A stretch of 64,000 nt of DNA from Massilia sp. Mn16-1_5 (GCF_004798585.1 NZ_PPXQ01000019.1:1-64000), one strand, 5' to 3'; positions 36,600 to 46,190 are shown, numbered from the stretch's first letter. Notes: generated from the sequence alone by a model not told the origin. Program-made: numbers and translations.

Positions 36600-37937
36600 T
36601 CAGGCGCGCGCAGCGTCCCTTTCCCTGACGATCCCGCGGTACACGAGGAAGGTCGCGGCCAGGCTGATCGCACCGGCGCCCGCCATCCAGTAGCCGGGCG
36701 CCGCCTTGTCGCCGGTGAACTCGATCAGCCAGGTGGACAGCAGCGGCGTGAGGCCGCCGAACAGCGCCGTCGCCAGGCTGTAGGCCAGCGAGAAACCGGT
36801 CGTGCGCACCTGGGCCGGGATGATCTCCGTCAGCGCGACGATGGTCGCGCCGTTATAGCTGCCGTACAGGAAGGAGAGCCAGAGCTCGATCATGACCATG
36901 TGGCCGAAGCTCGGGTTCGCGATCAGCCAGGACAGCGCCGGATAGGCGGTCACGGCCGTCAGCGCGGCGCATACCGCCATCACGGGCCAGCGGCCGATGC
37001 GGTCCGAGAGCGCGCCCATGACCGGCAGCCAGATGAAATTCGACAGCCCGACGCACATCGTCACCAGCAGGCTTTCCTCGGTGGAAAGCTTGAGTACGCT
37101 CTTGCCGAAGGTGGGCGTATAAACGGTGATCAGGTAAAACGCGACTGTCGTCAGCACCACCAGCATGGCGCCGGCCGTCACCAGTGGCCAGTTGAGGGCG
37201 ATCGTGCCCATCATCTGGCGGAAACTCGGGTGGCTCTTGCGCTTCAGGTATTCTTCCGTCTCCTGCAGCGAGCGGCGGATGTAGAACACCACGGGGATGA
37301 TCGAGCAACCGATGAAGAAGGGAATGCGCCAGCCCCAATCGGCCAGCACGTCCTTCGGGATCGCCTGGTTCAGGCCATAGCCGAGCGCGGCGGAAAAGAT
37401 CACGGCGAGCTGCTGGCTGGCCGATTGCCAGCTGACGTAGAAGCCCTTGTTGCCGGGCGTTGCCATCTCGGACAGATAGACCGACACGCCGCCCAGTTCC
37501 ACGCCGGCCGAGAAGCCCTGCAACAGGCGGCCGATCAGCACCAGCAGCGGCGCCAGCAAGCCGATGCTGGCATAGCCCGGGACGAAGGCGATCAGCGCCG
37601 TGCCCGAAGCCATGATCCCGAGCGTCAGGACGAGTCCCTTGCGACGTCCGATGCGGTCGATGTAGCTACCCAGGAAGATGGCGCCCAGCGGACGCATGAA
37701 AAAGCCCGCACCAAAGGTCGCGAAGGTCATCATCAGGCCGGCGTATTCGCTGGTCGCGGGGAAGAAGGCCTTGGCGATGTAGTTCGCGTAAAAGCCGAAC
37801 AGGAAGAAATCGTACATCTCGATGAAGTTCCCGCTCGTCACGCGGATGACGGTGGACAGTTTCGAGGTGGCGGGCGCCGGGCTGGCGCCGGCCGCGCGCG
37901 CGGCGGCGTTCGCCTTTTCGGTGGAAAAAGTGGACAT
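36600..37937 (-). CDS. MHS-family MFS transporter (citrate/tricarballylate-type proton symporter)
   Basis: 445 residues, 12 predicted helices. Family signs: [20 protein letters not shown] at the N-terminus, [21 protein letters not shown] and [22 protein letters not shown]. These are typical of metabolite:H+ symporters such as CitA/TcuC. ATG 37937 ([10 protein letters not shown]) preferred over the longer frame to 38117. Close to a binding-protein gene on the same strand (49 bases). Confidence 0.85.
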   Translation of the reverse strand: MSTFSTEKANAAARAAGASPAPATSKLSTVIRVTSGNFIEMYDFFLFGFYANYIAKAFFPATSEYAGLMMTFATFGAGFFMRPLGAIFLGSYIDRIGRRKGLVLTLGIMASGTALIAFVPGYASIGLLAPLLVLIGRLLQGFSAGVELGGVSVYLSEMATPGNKGFYVSWQSASQQLAVIFSAALGYGLNQAIPKDVLADWGWRIPFFIGCSIIPVVFYIRRSLQETEEYLKRKSHPSFRQMMGTIALNWPLVTAGAMLVVLTTVAFYLITVYTPTFGKSVLKLSTEESLLVTMCVGLSNFIWLPVMGALSDRIGRWPVMAVCAALTAVTAYPALSWLIANPSFGHMVMIELWLSFLYGSYNGATIVALTEIIPAQVRTTGFSLAYSLATALFGGLTPLLSTWLIEFTGDKAAPGYWMAGAGAISLAATFLVYRGIVRERDAARA

Positions 37938-37986
37938 GATCGTTCTTTCGGGGGACGTCGGTGTGTCGGGCGGTGTGAAGCCCGGC

Positions 37987-38778
37987 TCAGTGGGCGGACG
38001 CGACAGATTCGAGCCCGGTCGCCTCGATCGCGTCCGCATTCGCCGGTGCGGCAAGGAAGCGCAGCAGGGCGCGCGCGGCTTGCGGATGGCGGCTGCCGCG
38101 CACCAGCGCGCCGGCATATTCCGTTTTCAGTTGCACTTCCTGCGGGATCAGGCCGACGATGTCGATGCCCTTGACCGGTTTGAGCTCGCTGCGCTGCTGG
38201 CAGCCGAAATCGGCGTCGCCGTGCGCGATGATCTCGCCAACCGGCGTGGCGGGAATCTGGGCCGCCTTGCCTTCCATCTGTTTGCGGATGCCGAGTTTGT
38301 CCAGCAACTGGTGCTTGATGTATTCACCGCTCGCACTGTCGGAATAGGCGACGCGCGGCGCCTGCAGGAGGGCCGCGCGCAGGCCGTCGACGCTGCCGAT
38401 GTCCGGCTGCGCGGCGCCACGGCGGACTGCGCAGGCAATCGGCGAATTGGCGAGAACGACCTTGCTGCCTGGCTCGAGGCGCCCTTCGGCCATCAGCTTG
38501 TCGAGTGCATCGCCAACCATGATGACGACGTCGACCGGCTCGCCGCGCGCGAGCCGCGCCGGGATCGCGTTCTTCGTCGCGCCCATCGACGGTCCCCATT
38601 CGGATACGAGGTGGTCCCCGCTGGCGCGTTCGTAAGGACCCGACAGGTCCTTGTAAGCCTGGGCGAAGCCGCCAGAGCTGACGACATGGAGGTCGGTCGC
38701 GTGGGCTCGTGCGCCGAGCGTCATGATAAGGATGGCAAACGCCGCGCTGGCAAGGCGATTGAAATGCTGAGGTCGCAT
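37987..38778 (-). CDS. ModA-like periplasmic substrate-binding protein
   Basis: 263 residues, signal peptide (cleavage likely after ARAHA), then a type-II binding fold with [28 protein letters not shown] and [19 protein letters not shown]. No ABC permease is nearby. With an MHS symporter and a LysR regulator it may sense or deliver the same organic acid; that link is inferred from context. Confidence 0.8.
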   Translation of the reverse strand: MRPQHFNRLASAAFAILIMTLGARAHATDLHVVSSGGFAQAYKDLSGPYERASGDHLVSEWGPSMGATKNAIPARLARGEPVDVVIMVGDALDKLMAEGRLEPGSKVVLANSPIACAVRRGAAQPDIGSVDGLRAALLQAPRVAYSDSASGEYIKHQLLDKLGIRKQMEGKAAQIPATPVGEIIAHGDADFGCQQRSELKPVKGIDIVGLIPQEVQLKTEYAGALVRGSRHPQAARALLRFLAAPANADAIEATGLESVASAH

Positions 38779-38860
38779 GAAGGTCTCCTGAATATTGTGA
38801 AATGCCGCCTGCCGACTACATGGCTGGGCGTGAGACCTGCATGATCCGCCAATTTAATTG

Positions 38861-38891
38861 ATTTGATAATTGCAAATTCAAGCGCTATTAT
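38861..38891 (+). promoter_or_regulatory. LysR box and sigma-70 promoter of the LysR gene
   Basis: Palindrome ATTTG-N7-CAAAT at 38861-38877 has the T-N11-A format of LysR sites. It overlaps a promoter with -35 TTGATA (38863-38868), 17-base spacer and -10 TATTAT (38886-38891). Transcription would start near 38897-38899, at the ATG itself. Confidence 0.65.
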
Positions 38892-38897
38892 TGCGCA

Positions 38898-39830
38898 ATG
38901 CGCATCAATTATGATCTTCACGACTTGCAGGCCTTCGTTGCCGTGGCTGACCGCGCCAGCTTCCGCCAGGCCGCCGCCGATCTTTTTCTTTCGCAGTCGG
39001 CACTCAGCCGGCGCATCGAAAAGCTGGAGGAGGGCCTCGGCGTCAAGTTGATCGAGCGGACGACCCGGCGCGTGCAGCTGACCAACGTGGGCCAGGTCTT
39101 TCTGGTGAACGTACGCACAGCCCTCGCCGGACTCGAAGATGCCGTACTCGGTGTGGCCGATCTCGCGGCCCACCGCACCGGAACGGTCACCCTTGCCTGC
39201 GTTCCATCCGCCGTATGGCATTTCCTGCCCGAGGTATTGACGCGGTTCAGCGCGCGATTTCCACGTATCCGGGTTCGCATTCACGACGAGAGCGCCCAGG
39301 ACGTGCTGAACCTGGTACTGGCGGGAGAGGCGGATTTCGGGATCAATTTCACGGGTGCCGAAAACCCGGAGATCGTGTTCGATCCGATCTACGTGGAAAA
39401 TTACGTGCTGGCAGTGCGGCCTGACCATCCGCTGGCCAAGCGCAAGGAGTTGAGCTGGAGAGAGACTGCCGATGAACGGTATATTTCGGTTGCCAAGTCG
39501 AGCGGCAACCGCAGTCTCATCGACGCTGCCCTGGCCGGTGTCGAAAAGCATCCGCTCATCTTGTGCGAGGCCAACCACGTGTCCGGCGTGCTGGCCCTGG
39601 TCGAGGCCGGGATGGGGGTTGCTGCCGTGCCCGGCCTGTCGGTGCTGCCCGGGCGGCAGGACGCAATCATCGGAGTGCCGTTGGTGAATCCGGAGATCAA
39701 GCGCACGCTCGGGCTGATCAGCAAGCGCAAGCACATCATGGCGCCTGCCGCGCGCACGCTGTTCGAGATGCTCACTGAAGCACTGCTGAAGCGCTCGCTC
39801 GCGACAGGAGACGAGGCCGGCGCGGGCTAG
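38898..39830 (+). CDS. LysR family transcriptional regulator
   Basis: 310 residues. N-terminal LysR helix-turn-helix (FRQAAADLFLSQSALSRRIEKLEE, about 20-45) and an effector domain. Divergent from the ModA-like/MHS genes, which it probably controls. No Shine-Dalgarno is seen and the predicted start of transcription coincides with the ATG, so the message may be leaderless. Confidence 0.93.
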   Translation: MRINYDLHDLQAFVAVADRASFRQAAADLFLSQSALSRRIEKLEEGLGVKLIERTTRRVQLTNVGQVFLVNVRTALAGLEDAVLGVADLAAHRTGTVTLACVPSAVWHFLPEVLTRFSARFPRIRVRIHDESAQDVLNLVLAGEADFGINFTGAENPEIVFDPIYVENYVLAVRPDHPLAKRKELSWRETADERYISVAKSSGNRSLIDAALAGVEKHPLILCEANHVSGVLALVEAGMGVAAVPGLSVLPGRQDAIIGVPLVNPEIKRTLGLISKRKHIMAPAARTLFEMLTEALLKRSLATGDEAGAG

Positions 39831-39853
39831 GCATACGCAGGGGCTCCTTGCTC

Positions 39854-40054
39854 ATGCATTTACGTAGCAATTTTTTACTGGGGGCAAGCGTGAAAATCCA
39901 AAAGAACAATAAAGTCGCCGGCGCGCTGCTGATCGCATCCGGCTTCGCCTTCTTCATTTCGGCAGGACTGGCGCGCCAGCCGGCGTTCTCGGCCGTGGGC
40001 GGGGCGCTGGTCGTGATCGGCATCTCGATTTTGCGCAAGGCAAATCGAGGCTAG
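39854..40054 (+). CDS. Small membrane protein, unknown
   Basis: Up to 66 residues from ATG 39854; a GTG at 39890 with GGGGG upstream would give 54 residues (KIQKNNKVAGALLIASG). Two short hydrophobic stretches (around AGALLIASGFAFFISAG and VGGALVVIGISIL) predict a hairpin in the inner membrane. I recognise no family. Codon usage resembles neighbours. Confidence 0.55.
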   Translation: MHLRSNFLLGASVKIQKNNKVAGALLIASGFAFFISAGLARQPAFSAVGGALVVIGISILRKANRG

Positions 40055-40065
40055 CAGGGCGGCGT

Positions 40066-41034
40066 TCAGCGCCCCCGGCAAGCGAAGCCGTATCTGGTCA
40101 CGCTGCAGCCCTGCTTGATGCATTGGGTCGCGTGGTAGCCATGCTCCCGGCACGCCCTCAGCAGTGCCGTCATCGCGCCTTCTCCGGCCGATGAGGTTTC
40201 TGCCTGCACGACCGGTGCGCGGGCGATCTGGCGCGCGGGCTCGCGTTTGACCCGTGCTGTCGCGGAACCCGTTGCGCTGTCCGGCTGGCGCCGCGTCACC
40301 CGCGCTGCCGGCTTGGGTGCTGGGACAGGGCTTGCCTGTTCCGCAGCCGGCTCGGGCTGTGCTGACTCCTGGGGCGCTGCCTGTTCTTGCTGCGCGGCCG
40401 CGGCGGGTGGGTCGGGTTCGAGCATCACGAGCGGTGGCGGCGCCGGCGCTGTCGGTGCTGCCGCGGCTGCATCGGCAGCTGCCTGAGCCTGCGCGGCCCG
40501 CGGCGTTTCTTTTGCGAGGGTCGCGACGAGCGCCAGCGATCCGTCATCCTTACGCTCGTTATAGAGCCACCAGCCGCCCTGGACGAGCAATGCGCCGGTC
40601 AGTGCGCAGGCAGCCCACAGCAGATAGCGCCGCCTTGGCCGCGTGCGCCTGGATGGGGGAGGCGTGAACGGATCGCTTGCCTGTTGCTCCGGCAAGGGCA
40701 GGGTGAAGTCGAACAAAGGGTCTTGCCGCGCAGGGGGCGCGGCGGCACCCTGCGCCGGGTGCGGGGCAAGTGTGGGCTCGGCCGGCGGCGGGACAGGCTT
40801 GTCCAGCGGCGTGGTCGGCTCGATGGCGGGCTCGTGCTCCTGCGCCGGCGGCTGGTACTGCGCCTCCAGGGCGGCGATTTCCTCGAATACGCTGTCCAGG
40901 TCCGGCACTGCTTCTGCCGGTGCAGGCGGGAGGGTTTGCGCCGCTTTGTTTGCAGTTGATTGCCCGGCTTGGCGGGGAGGCGTCAGAGGCAATGTGGCAT
41001 TTTCGCCAATGTCCTCGAGCAGTTGCGTCTTCAT
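40066..41034 (-). CDS. Proline/alanine-rich single-span membrane protein, unknown
   Basis: 322 residues. Residues 1-130 are Pro/Glu/Ala-rich cytoplasmic linker; a basic stretch (RRTRPRRR) precedes one membrane helix (about 138-157). A second Ala/Pro-rich linker follows, then a short C-terminal domain with four cysteines (RACREHGYHATQCIKQGCS ... FACRGR). It looks like an envelope-spanning adaptor. No family recognised. Confidence 0.65.
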   Translation of the reverse strand: MKTQLLEDIGENATLPLTPPRQAGQSTANKAAQTLPPAPAEAVPDLDSVFEEIAALEAQYQPPAQEHEPAIEPTTPLDKPVPPPAEPTLAPHPAQGAAAPPARQDPLFDFTLPLPEQQASDPFTPPPSRRTRPRRRYLLWAACALTGALLVQGGWWLYNERKDDGSLALVATLAKETPRAAQAQAAADAAAAAPTAPAPPPLVMLEPDPPAAAAQQEQAAPQESAQPEPAAEQASPVPAPKPAARVTRRQPDSATGSATARVKREPARQIARAPVVQAETSSAGEGAMTALLRACREHGYHATQCIKQGCSVTRYGFACRGR

Positions 41035-41145
41035 GATGTGCGATTCACTTCCAGATTACGGGTAGAGCTTAACGCTTTTTGAACGTGATGCCGGTTCCGT
41101 TTGTAAGGAGATGTGAGCCGGCGGTGAAGGTGTCGCCGGAAAGCT

Positions 41146-41174
41146 TGTCAAAATAAACATGCAGGCATAGACTG
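41146..41174 (+). promoter_or_regulatory. Sigma-70 promoter of the Sel1-repeat gene
   Basis: -35 TTGTCA (41146-41151), 17-base spacer, -10 TAGACT (41169-41174); expected start near 41181, 25 bases before the ATG at 41206. Confidence 0.65.
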
Positions 41175-41205
41175 ATCGGCGCCCATTACTGAACAGGAGT
41201 GTCTG

Positions 41206-41901
41206 ATGCGTCACGCATATCTTCTGCTGTTCCCGCTTTCCCTGATTCTTCCACAGACCGTTCTCGCCCAGCAGGGCACCCTCGTCGGCGAGACGCTGGG
41301 CAGGACAATCAAGGCCTCCGCAACCCGCTTCGACGCCAAGGCTGCGCGCGACAACCTCGATCCCGCCTATTGCTACCGTACCGCCATCAAGCTCGAAAAT
41401 GGCGACGGCGCCGAGCAGGATCTGCCGGGCGCCCTGGCCTGGTACCGGAAAGCGGCCGGGCTCGGGCACGCCGAGGCGATGGCCGCGCTTGGCCAGCTGT
41501 ACCACAGCGGCCACGGCGTCGAGCGCGACGAGGCACAGGCAGTCCATTGGTACCGCCAGGCGGCAGGGGCCGGCTCCGTCATCGCCGCCTACAACCTGGC
41601 CGTCATCCTCGCGACCAGCGAGACGACGCCGCGCGACCCGGAGCAGGCCCGCCGCTTGTACGAACAGGCTGCCGCCGGCGGTTTCGCCAAGGCGCAATTC
41701 AACCTGGCGCAGCTGCTGGCCGACCCGGCGTTCGGCCAGCCCGACGTCGAGCAGGCCTACAAATGGATGGTGCTGGCACGCGACGGCGGCATCGGCCGGG
41801 CCGACAGCCAGCTCGCGGCGCTTGCCGTGCGCATGACGCCCGACCAGGTCGCGCGCGGCGGCGAGCTTGCCCGGCAATGGCACCCCACAACGGCGCATTA
41901 A
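41206..41901 (+). CDS. Sel1-repeat (SLR) exported protein
   Basis: 231 residues, signal peptide (cleavage after VLA). Four Sel1-like helical repeats with the A-x-x-W/L-Y-x-x-A-A-x-x-G pattern (PGALAWYRKAAGLGHAEA, QAVHWYRQAAGAGS, QARRLYEQAAAGGF, QAYKWMVLARDGG). Such solenoids mediate protein-protein contacts, often in signalling or cell-envelope stress. The next gene starts 32 bases on. Confidence 0.85.
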   Translation: MRHAYLLLFPLSLILPQTVLAQQGTLVGETLGRTIKASATRFDAKAARDNLDPAYCYRTAIKLENGDGAEQDLPGALAWYRKAAGLGHAEAMAALGQLYHSGHGVERDEAQAVHWYRQAAGAGSVIAAYNLAVILATSETTPRDPEQARRLYEQAAAGGFAKAQFNLAQLLADPAFGQPDVEQAYKWMVLARDGGIGRADSQLAALAVRMTPDQVARGGELARQWHPTTAH

Positions 41902-41933
41902 TCCACCAGGCGCATACTCTTCGGGAGATTCAC

Positions 41934-42749
41934 ATGCGTAGCATGACGTTTTCGGCCAAGGTGGAAGCACCTGAATCCAATCGCGCCTGGGCCGTCGGGA
42001 TCACCGCCCTGGTGCATGCGCTCCTGTTGGCCGGCCTGCTGGTTCACACCATGGGCGAGCGCGGGAAACACCATGACACCGACGGCCGGGAAGTCGTGTT
42101 CACCCTGACGCCGCAGCTGCCCGCGCGCGGTCCGGCGCCGGCGGCCGCAACCGAGTTCTCGGCCGGAAGCAGCGTGCACGCGCCACGCGCCGATGCGCCG
42201 GGAGCCGGGCTGGCCGGCCAGGCACAGATGGCGCCGGCCGCGCCGAAGCCAGTCGAGGTGGCGATCCTTGCGCGTCCCGATCCGGAGGCGGTCCGCGAAC
42301 CTGCACCGGCGCCCCCGGCACAGAACACGGCTGCGCAGGCCGAGACGGGCGAGCAGGCCGCGAGCCGCGCCGCGTCCGCACCCGCTTCCGCCCCTGTGAT
42401 GGTGCCTGTCAGCCAGGGTGACGGCGGCGGCAACGAGCGCAAGACCATCGTCGTTCAAAGCATGGGCAGCAGCGTCGGCAGCTACACCTTCCCGGCCCTG
42501 GCCGGCATCGACAGCAGGGACATGACCGAGCTGTTCACCGTGGAGACCGGCGATTATCCCGACCTGGAAACGGCGATGGTCAACCATGTCATTCGGCAGA
42601 TCCGGGCCCGCTATCCGGTCGAGATCAAGTGGGATTCGACCGCGCGCGGCCGCGTCGTGACGCTGTCGATGCGGATCGAGGACCACGAGGCCCTGGTGAA
42701 ATTCCTGCGCGTCGAACTGTTCGGCAAACGGCGCGCGACGACTTACTAG
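41934..42749 (+). CDS. TonB-like single-span protein, unknown
   Basis: 271 residues from ATG 41934 with GGGAG 6 bases before it. One N-terminal helix (about 19-39), an Ala/Pro-rich linker (about 65-160), then a C-terminal domain (about 165-271) with QIRARYPVEIKWDSTARGRVV. The architecture copies TonB (anchor, linker, periplasmic domain), but the C-terminal sequence is not one I can assign. Likely in one transcript with the Sel1 gene. Confidence 0.65.
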   Translation: MRSMTFSAKVEAPESNRAWAVGITALVHALLLAGLLVHTMGERGKHHDTDGREVVFTLTPQLPARGPAPAAATEFSAGSSVHAPRADAPGAGLAGQAQMAPAAPKPVEVAILARPDPEAVREPAPAPPAQNTAAQAETGEQAASRAASAPASAPVMVPVSQGDGGGNERKTIVVQSMGSSVGSYTFPALAGIDSRDMTELFTVETGDYPDLETAMVNHVIRQIRARYPVEIKWDSTARGRVVTLSMRIEDHEALVKFLRVELFGKRRATTY

Positions 42750-42768
42750 GGCGGGCGCAGCGTGGCGC

Positions 42769-44034
42769 TCAGTCGAGCGGCACGCTGCGGTAGCGATTCA
42801 CCTCCGCGCTCGACACCGGCGCCGCCGCGTTGCCCCAGCTGGCACGCAGGAAGCTCACCAGCGCCGCCACCTCGGTATCGCCCAGCACATGGCCGAAGGG
42901 CGGCATGCCGTAGGGCCGCGGATTGCCCTGCGTGCCCGGCGCGAAGCCGCCGTTGAGGACGACGCGGATCGCGTTCACCGGTTCGCTCAGGGCCAGCGCG
43001 CGGTTGCGGGCGAGGGTCGGATACGGCCCTTTGCCTTCGCCGCGCTCGCCATGGCAGGTGGCGCAGTGCTGGCCGTAGAGCCGTTCGCCGGCGCGCATCG
43101 TCTGTTCGGATGGACGCGGCGCGGCGGGGCGTTCGCCGTTCGATGCGGCCGGCAAGGACTTCAGGTAGGCCGCCATCGCACCCAGGTCGTCCTTCGTCAT
43201 GTGCTGCAGGCTCTGGACCACGACTTCCGCCATCGGCCCGGTCACGCTGGCGCCGGGCGCCACGCCGGTGCCCAGCAGCTGCACGATGTGGGCCTCGCTC
43301 CAGTTGCCGAGACCCGCTTCCGCATCGGAGGTCAGGGAAGGTGCGTACCAGCCGAGCGTCGGAATCAGGCCGCCGCCCAGCGTGCCTTCGGTCGCGCCGA
43401 GGCTGTTGCGCGTGCTGTGGCAGGCGGCGCAGTGGCCGAGGCCTTCGACCAGGTAGGCGCCGCGGTTCCAGCGCGCGTCCCTGGATGCATCCGGCTGCTG
43501 CACGCCCGGCCTGAAGTAGAGCAGGCGCCAGCCGGCCAGCGTGAGCTGCTGGTTGTAGGGGAAGCGCAGCTCATGCGGCAGGTTCGGCTGGCGTACCGGC
43601 GGCAGCGTACGCAGGTAGGCGAACAGGGCGTCGGCATCCCGGCGCGTCACCCTGGTGTAGTTCACGTAGGGGAAGGCGGGGTAGAGCAGGCGGCCGTCCT
43701 TCGACTTGCCGTTGTGGAGGGCGCGCCAGAAATCGTCCGGGGTCCAGTTGCCGATGCCAGTCGTGGGCTCCGGCGTGATGTTGGGTGCGACCAGGCGCCC
43801 GAAAGGCGTGTCGAGCGCACGGCCGCCGGCATAGGGCACGCCGCCGCGCGCCGTGTGGCAGGCCATGCAGTCGCCGGCGCGCGCGAGGTAGGCGCCGCGC
43901 GCGATGTTGGCCTCAACGAGTGCGTGATCGGCAGGCGAGGTGGAGGCGATGAATTCCTCGCGCGGCCAGGCCAGCGCGACCAGCGCCGCCGCGACGACGA
44001 GCAGCAGCAGCACCGCATAAGGTATGCGCTTCAT
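42769..44034 (-). CDS. Triheme c-type cytochrome (alcohol/gluconate dehydrogenase cytochrome subunit type)
   Basis: 421 residues with an N-terminal membrane anchor or signal (VLLLLVVAAALVALAW). Three haem sites CMACH, CAACH and CATCH, one per cytochrome c domain, as in the cytochrome subunits of membrane sugar and alcohol dehydrogenases. Transfers electrons to quinone or oxidase. Start overlaps the upstream cytochrome's stop by ATGA. Confidence 0.92.
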   Translation of the reverse strand: MKRIPYAVLLLLVVAAALVALAWPREEFIASTSPADHALVEANIARGAYLARAGDCMACHTARGGVPYAGGRALDTPFGRLVAPNITPEPTTGIGNWTPDDFWRALHNGKSKDGRLLYPAFPYVNYTRVTRRDADALFAYLRTLPPVRQPNLPHELRFPYNQQLTLAGWRLLYFRPGVQQPDASRDARWNRGAYLVEGLGHCAACHSTRNSLGATEGTLGGGLIPTLGWYAPSLTSDAEAGLGNWSEAHIVQLLGTGVAPGASVTGPMAEVVVQSLQHMTKDDLGAMAAYLKSLPAASNGERPAAPRPSEQTMRAGERLYGQHCATCHGERGEGKGPYPTLARNRALALSEPVNAIRVVLNGGFAPGTQGNPRPYGMPPFGHVLGDTEVAALVSFLRASWGNAAAPVSSAEVNRYRSVPLD

Positions 44035-44738
44035 GGCACGCTCCCGCAGGCGATCGGCAAGGGCGCGCTCAAGCGCTCGGCCGGCCGCGCGTCAGGCGGC
44101 GTCGGCTGGGCCGCCAGCCAGGCCGAGATGGCGGCGACGTCGCCCGGCCCGAGGCGCTCGGCGATGGCCGCCATGCAGTCGGGCGCATGGGCGCGGCGCA
44201 CCTTGTTGCGCCAGGCGCCGAACTGCGCATTGACATAGTCGCGTGGGAGGTTCAGCAGGCCGGGAATCGCCGGGGCCACGCCGGCCAGCTGCTGGCCATG
44301 ACAGGCGATGCAGGCCGGGACCTTCAGCGCCGGGTCGCCGCGCTTGACCAGCTGTTCGCCGCGTGCCAGCACGGGGGCGGCCACGTTCGGCGCGGCTGGC
44401 GCAGGCACGGGCGGGTGCTGGTTCGAAAAATACCCGGCGATTTCGTGCAGGTAGGGATCGGGAAGATGGGTGACCATCCAGGTCATCAGGGGATACTGGC
44501 GCCGCCCGTCGCGGAAGTTCACGAGCTGGTTGTAGAGATAGCCGGCCGGCTTGCCGGCGATGCGCGGGAAATACACGCCGCCGACGCTGGTGCCGGCGCC
44601 ATCCTTGGGCGCATGGCAGGAGATGCAGGCGGCGACGCGCTGCTCGACGGTGTCGGGGACGGCTTGCCGGGCGCCGGCTGCGAAGGGCAGGGCGCACAGG
44701 AGGAGTACTGAAAAACGTCGCAGGGCAAAGTGCGGCAT
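44031..44738 (-). CDS. Diheme c-type cytochrome
   Basis: 235 residues, signal peptide (cleavage likely after AAGA). Two haem sites CISCH and CIACH, each leading a class I cytochrome c domain. First gene of a two-gene operon with the triheme cytochrome. No catalytic dehydrogenase is adjacent. Confidence 0.9.
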   Translation of the reverse strand: MPHFALRRFSVLLLCALPFAAGARQAVPDTVEQRVAACISCHAPKDGAGTSVGGVYFPRIAGKPAGYLYNQLVNFRDGRRQYPLMTWMVTHLPDPYLHEIAGYFSNQHPPVPAPAAPNVAAPVLARGEQLVKRGDPALKVPACIACHGQQLAGVAPAIPGLLNLPRDYVNAQFGAWRNKVRRAHAPDCMAAIAERLGPGDVAAISAWLAAQPTPPDARPAERLSAPLPIACGSVP

Positions 44739-44792
44739 ACGGCATCCAGGTCATCAATGACAAGATGATAACCCATCAGGGCCGGACTGCTT

Positions 44793-45416
44793 CTATTTTG
44801 CCCCGTTGGCCCGCCAGTCGCGGTAAATCTTGAGCGCCACGTGGGCATCGTCCGCCGCGTAGCGGATCTGCTGTTCCGACAGGCGCGGCAAGGCCCAGTT
44901 GGTGGTCGTGATGCGCTTCGACTTGGCCAGGCGCTGGCCGAAGAAGCGCGCCACCGCGGTCTTCGCGCCGAGCGTATTGCGTTCGCCGCGGCGGCGCAGC
45001 GTGGTGGCGAGATCGACCACGTTCTGCGTCTCGATGCCGAGCTTGGCGCGCACGCGGCGCAGGTCGTCGCCCAGGCCGAAGCCCACTTTCAGGATGGCGG
45101 GCGATTCGAGCACCGCGCGCAGCAGGTCGACGCTGGCCTGGTCAGGCCTGGCGCCGACCTGGAACAGGTAGGCGGTGCTGTCCGTCGCCAACTGCACCAG
45201 GTGCGGGCCGGTCGATTCCTCCCCCTTGGCGAAGGTCGGTTTCGATTCGGTATCGAAGCCGATCACGTCGGCGCTCGACAGGGCGGCGAGGGCCTGCGCC
45301 GCCTGGACGTCGGTCTTCACCAGCACGATGTCGGCCAGCCCGATGCCTTCGTAGGGAGGCAGGTCTTCTTCGTCCGGGGCCTCCGGGGCCAAGGGGCCGC
45401 GCGGGTCCAGCTGCAT
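44793..45416 (-). CDS. 3'-5' exonuclease, RNase D-like (DEDDy)
   Basis: 207 residues, a single exonuclease domain without HRDC. Catalytic residues at family spacing: Asp55 and Glu57 (GFDTESKP), Asp117 (GLGDDL), Tyr186 and Asp190 (YAADD). The ATG overlaps the stop of the ProQ-family gene by one base, so they are coupled. Substrate RNA or DNA not known. Confidence 0.88.
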   Translation of the reverse strand: MQLDPRGPLAPEAPDEEDLPPYEGIGLADIVLVKTDVQAAQALAALSSADVIGFDTESKPTFAKGEESTGPHLVQLATDSTAYLFQVGARPDQASVDLLRAVLESPAILKVGFGLGDDLRRVRAKLGIETQNVVDLATTLRRRGERNTLGAKTAVARFFGQRLAKSKRITTTNWALPRLSEQQIRYAADDAHVALKIYRDWRANGAK

Positions 45417-45946
45417 CAGCCGCGCGAGAATTTCGAAGCCAGCTGCTGCAGCTTTTCCTGGCGCAGGCGCGCTGCTTCGGCTTCGGCGGCCGCGGCCTTT
45501 TCAAGCTTCTTGCGCTCGGCTTCCTTCTTGAAGCGCTGCTGCAGCTGTTCCTTGGCATGCAGGCGGTGCGTGTCGGTCACTTCCGCGCCGGCCACGCCGT
45601 CGAGGTCGTAGCGCACGGTGGCCTTTTCCATCGAACGCAGGTAGCGCATGGAGCCGGTGTGGATGCCGAGCGCGGCGCGCATGGTCTTGCGGTCCAGGCC
45701 CGGGATGCGCGCCAGCAGCTGCTTGTCGATGCCGATGGCGAGCGGCAGGCAGTCGCGGAAGGCGGGGAATTGCTGCTGCAGCTGTTTCAGCAGGGCGCGG
45801 GCCGATGGAGCCGGCGTGCCGCCCTGCGCGCCGCCTTCGACGGCGGTCTGGACGGTCGTTGCCTCCGTGTTCGGGGTCTCGGCTGGGGAAGGGGTGCTTG
45901 CGTCGACGGACTCGGCAGCGGAACTAATGGTATTCATTGACTTCAT
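45416..45946 (-). CDS. ProQ/FinO family RNA chaperone
   Basis: 176 residues from ATG 45946 (MKSMNTISS); a second ATG nine bases later is possible. N-terminal Ser/Thr/Pro linker, a FinO/ProQ domain (about 45-140, with FPAFRDCLPLAIGIDKQLL and MRYLRSMEKATVRYDLDG), and a Lys/Ala/Glu helical tail (QRFKKEAERKKLEKAAAAEA). ProQ proteins bind small RNAs and 3' UTRs. Operon with an exonuclease suggests a joint RNA-handling role. Confidence 0.88.
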   Translation of the reverse strand: MKSMNTISSAAESVDASTPSPAETPNTEATTVQTAVEGGAQGGTPAPSARALLKQLQQQFPAFRDCLPLAIGIDKQLLARIPGLDRKTMRAALGIHTGSMRYLRSMEKATVRYDLDGVAGAEVTDTHRLHAKEQLQQRFKKEAERKKLEKAAAAEAEAARLRQEKLQQLASKFSRG

Positions 45947-46170
45947 GGTAATAACAGGAAAACGAAGGATAGCATGCTGGCCCGCCCGTGCGCGGACTAT
46001 CGTATTAGTTTGGCCGAGCACGCAAGGATGGGCCGGACGCCGCCCGCAGGCGCGCGCCTCGATTCGCGAAATCGTGTATGATCCGCCTCTTGCCCTGCGC
46101 GCGGCTTGCGTCGGCGCAGACGAATCGAAGAGCCGGTCGTGGACTGAAAAACAACAATATGTGCTTTGCT

Positions 46171-46190
46171 TATATCGCTTATCCGATATA
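46171..46190. promoter_or_regulatory. 20-bp palindrome TATATCG-N6-CGATATA
   Basis: Perfect 7-bp arms around CTTATC, in the AT-rich core of the proQ/rpoD intergenic region. Probably a protein-binding operator; regulator unknown. Confidence 0.55.

Noticed and set aside
40066-42749. Region treated as a horizontally acquired island
   Set aside because: Base composition and codon use resemble neighbours; no integrase, tRNA or direct repeat flanks it.
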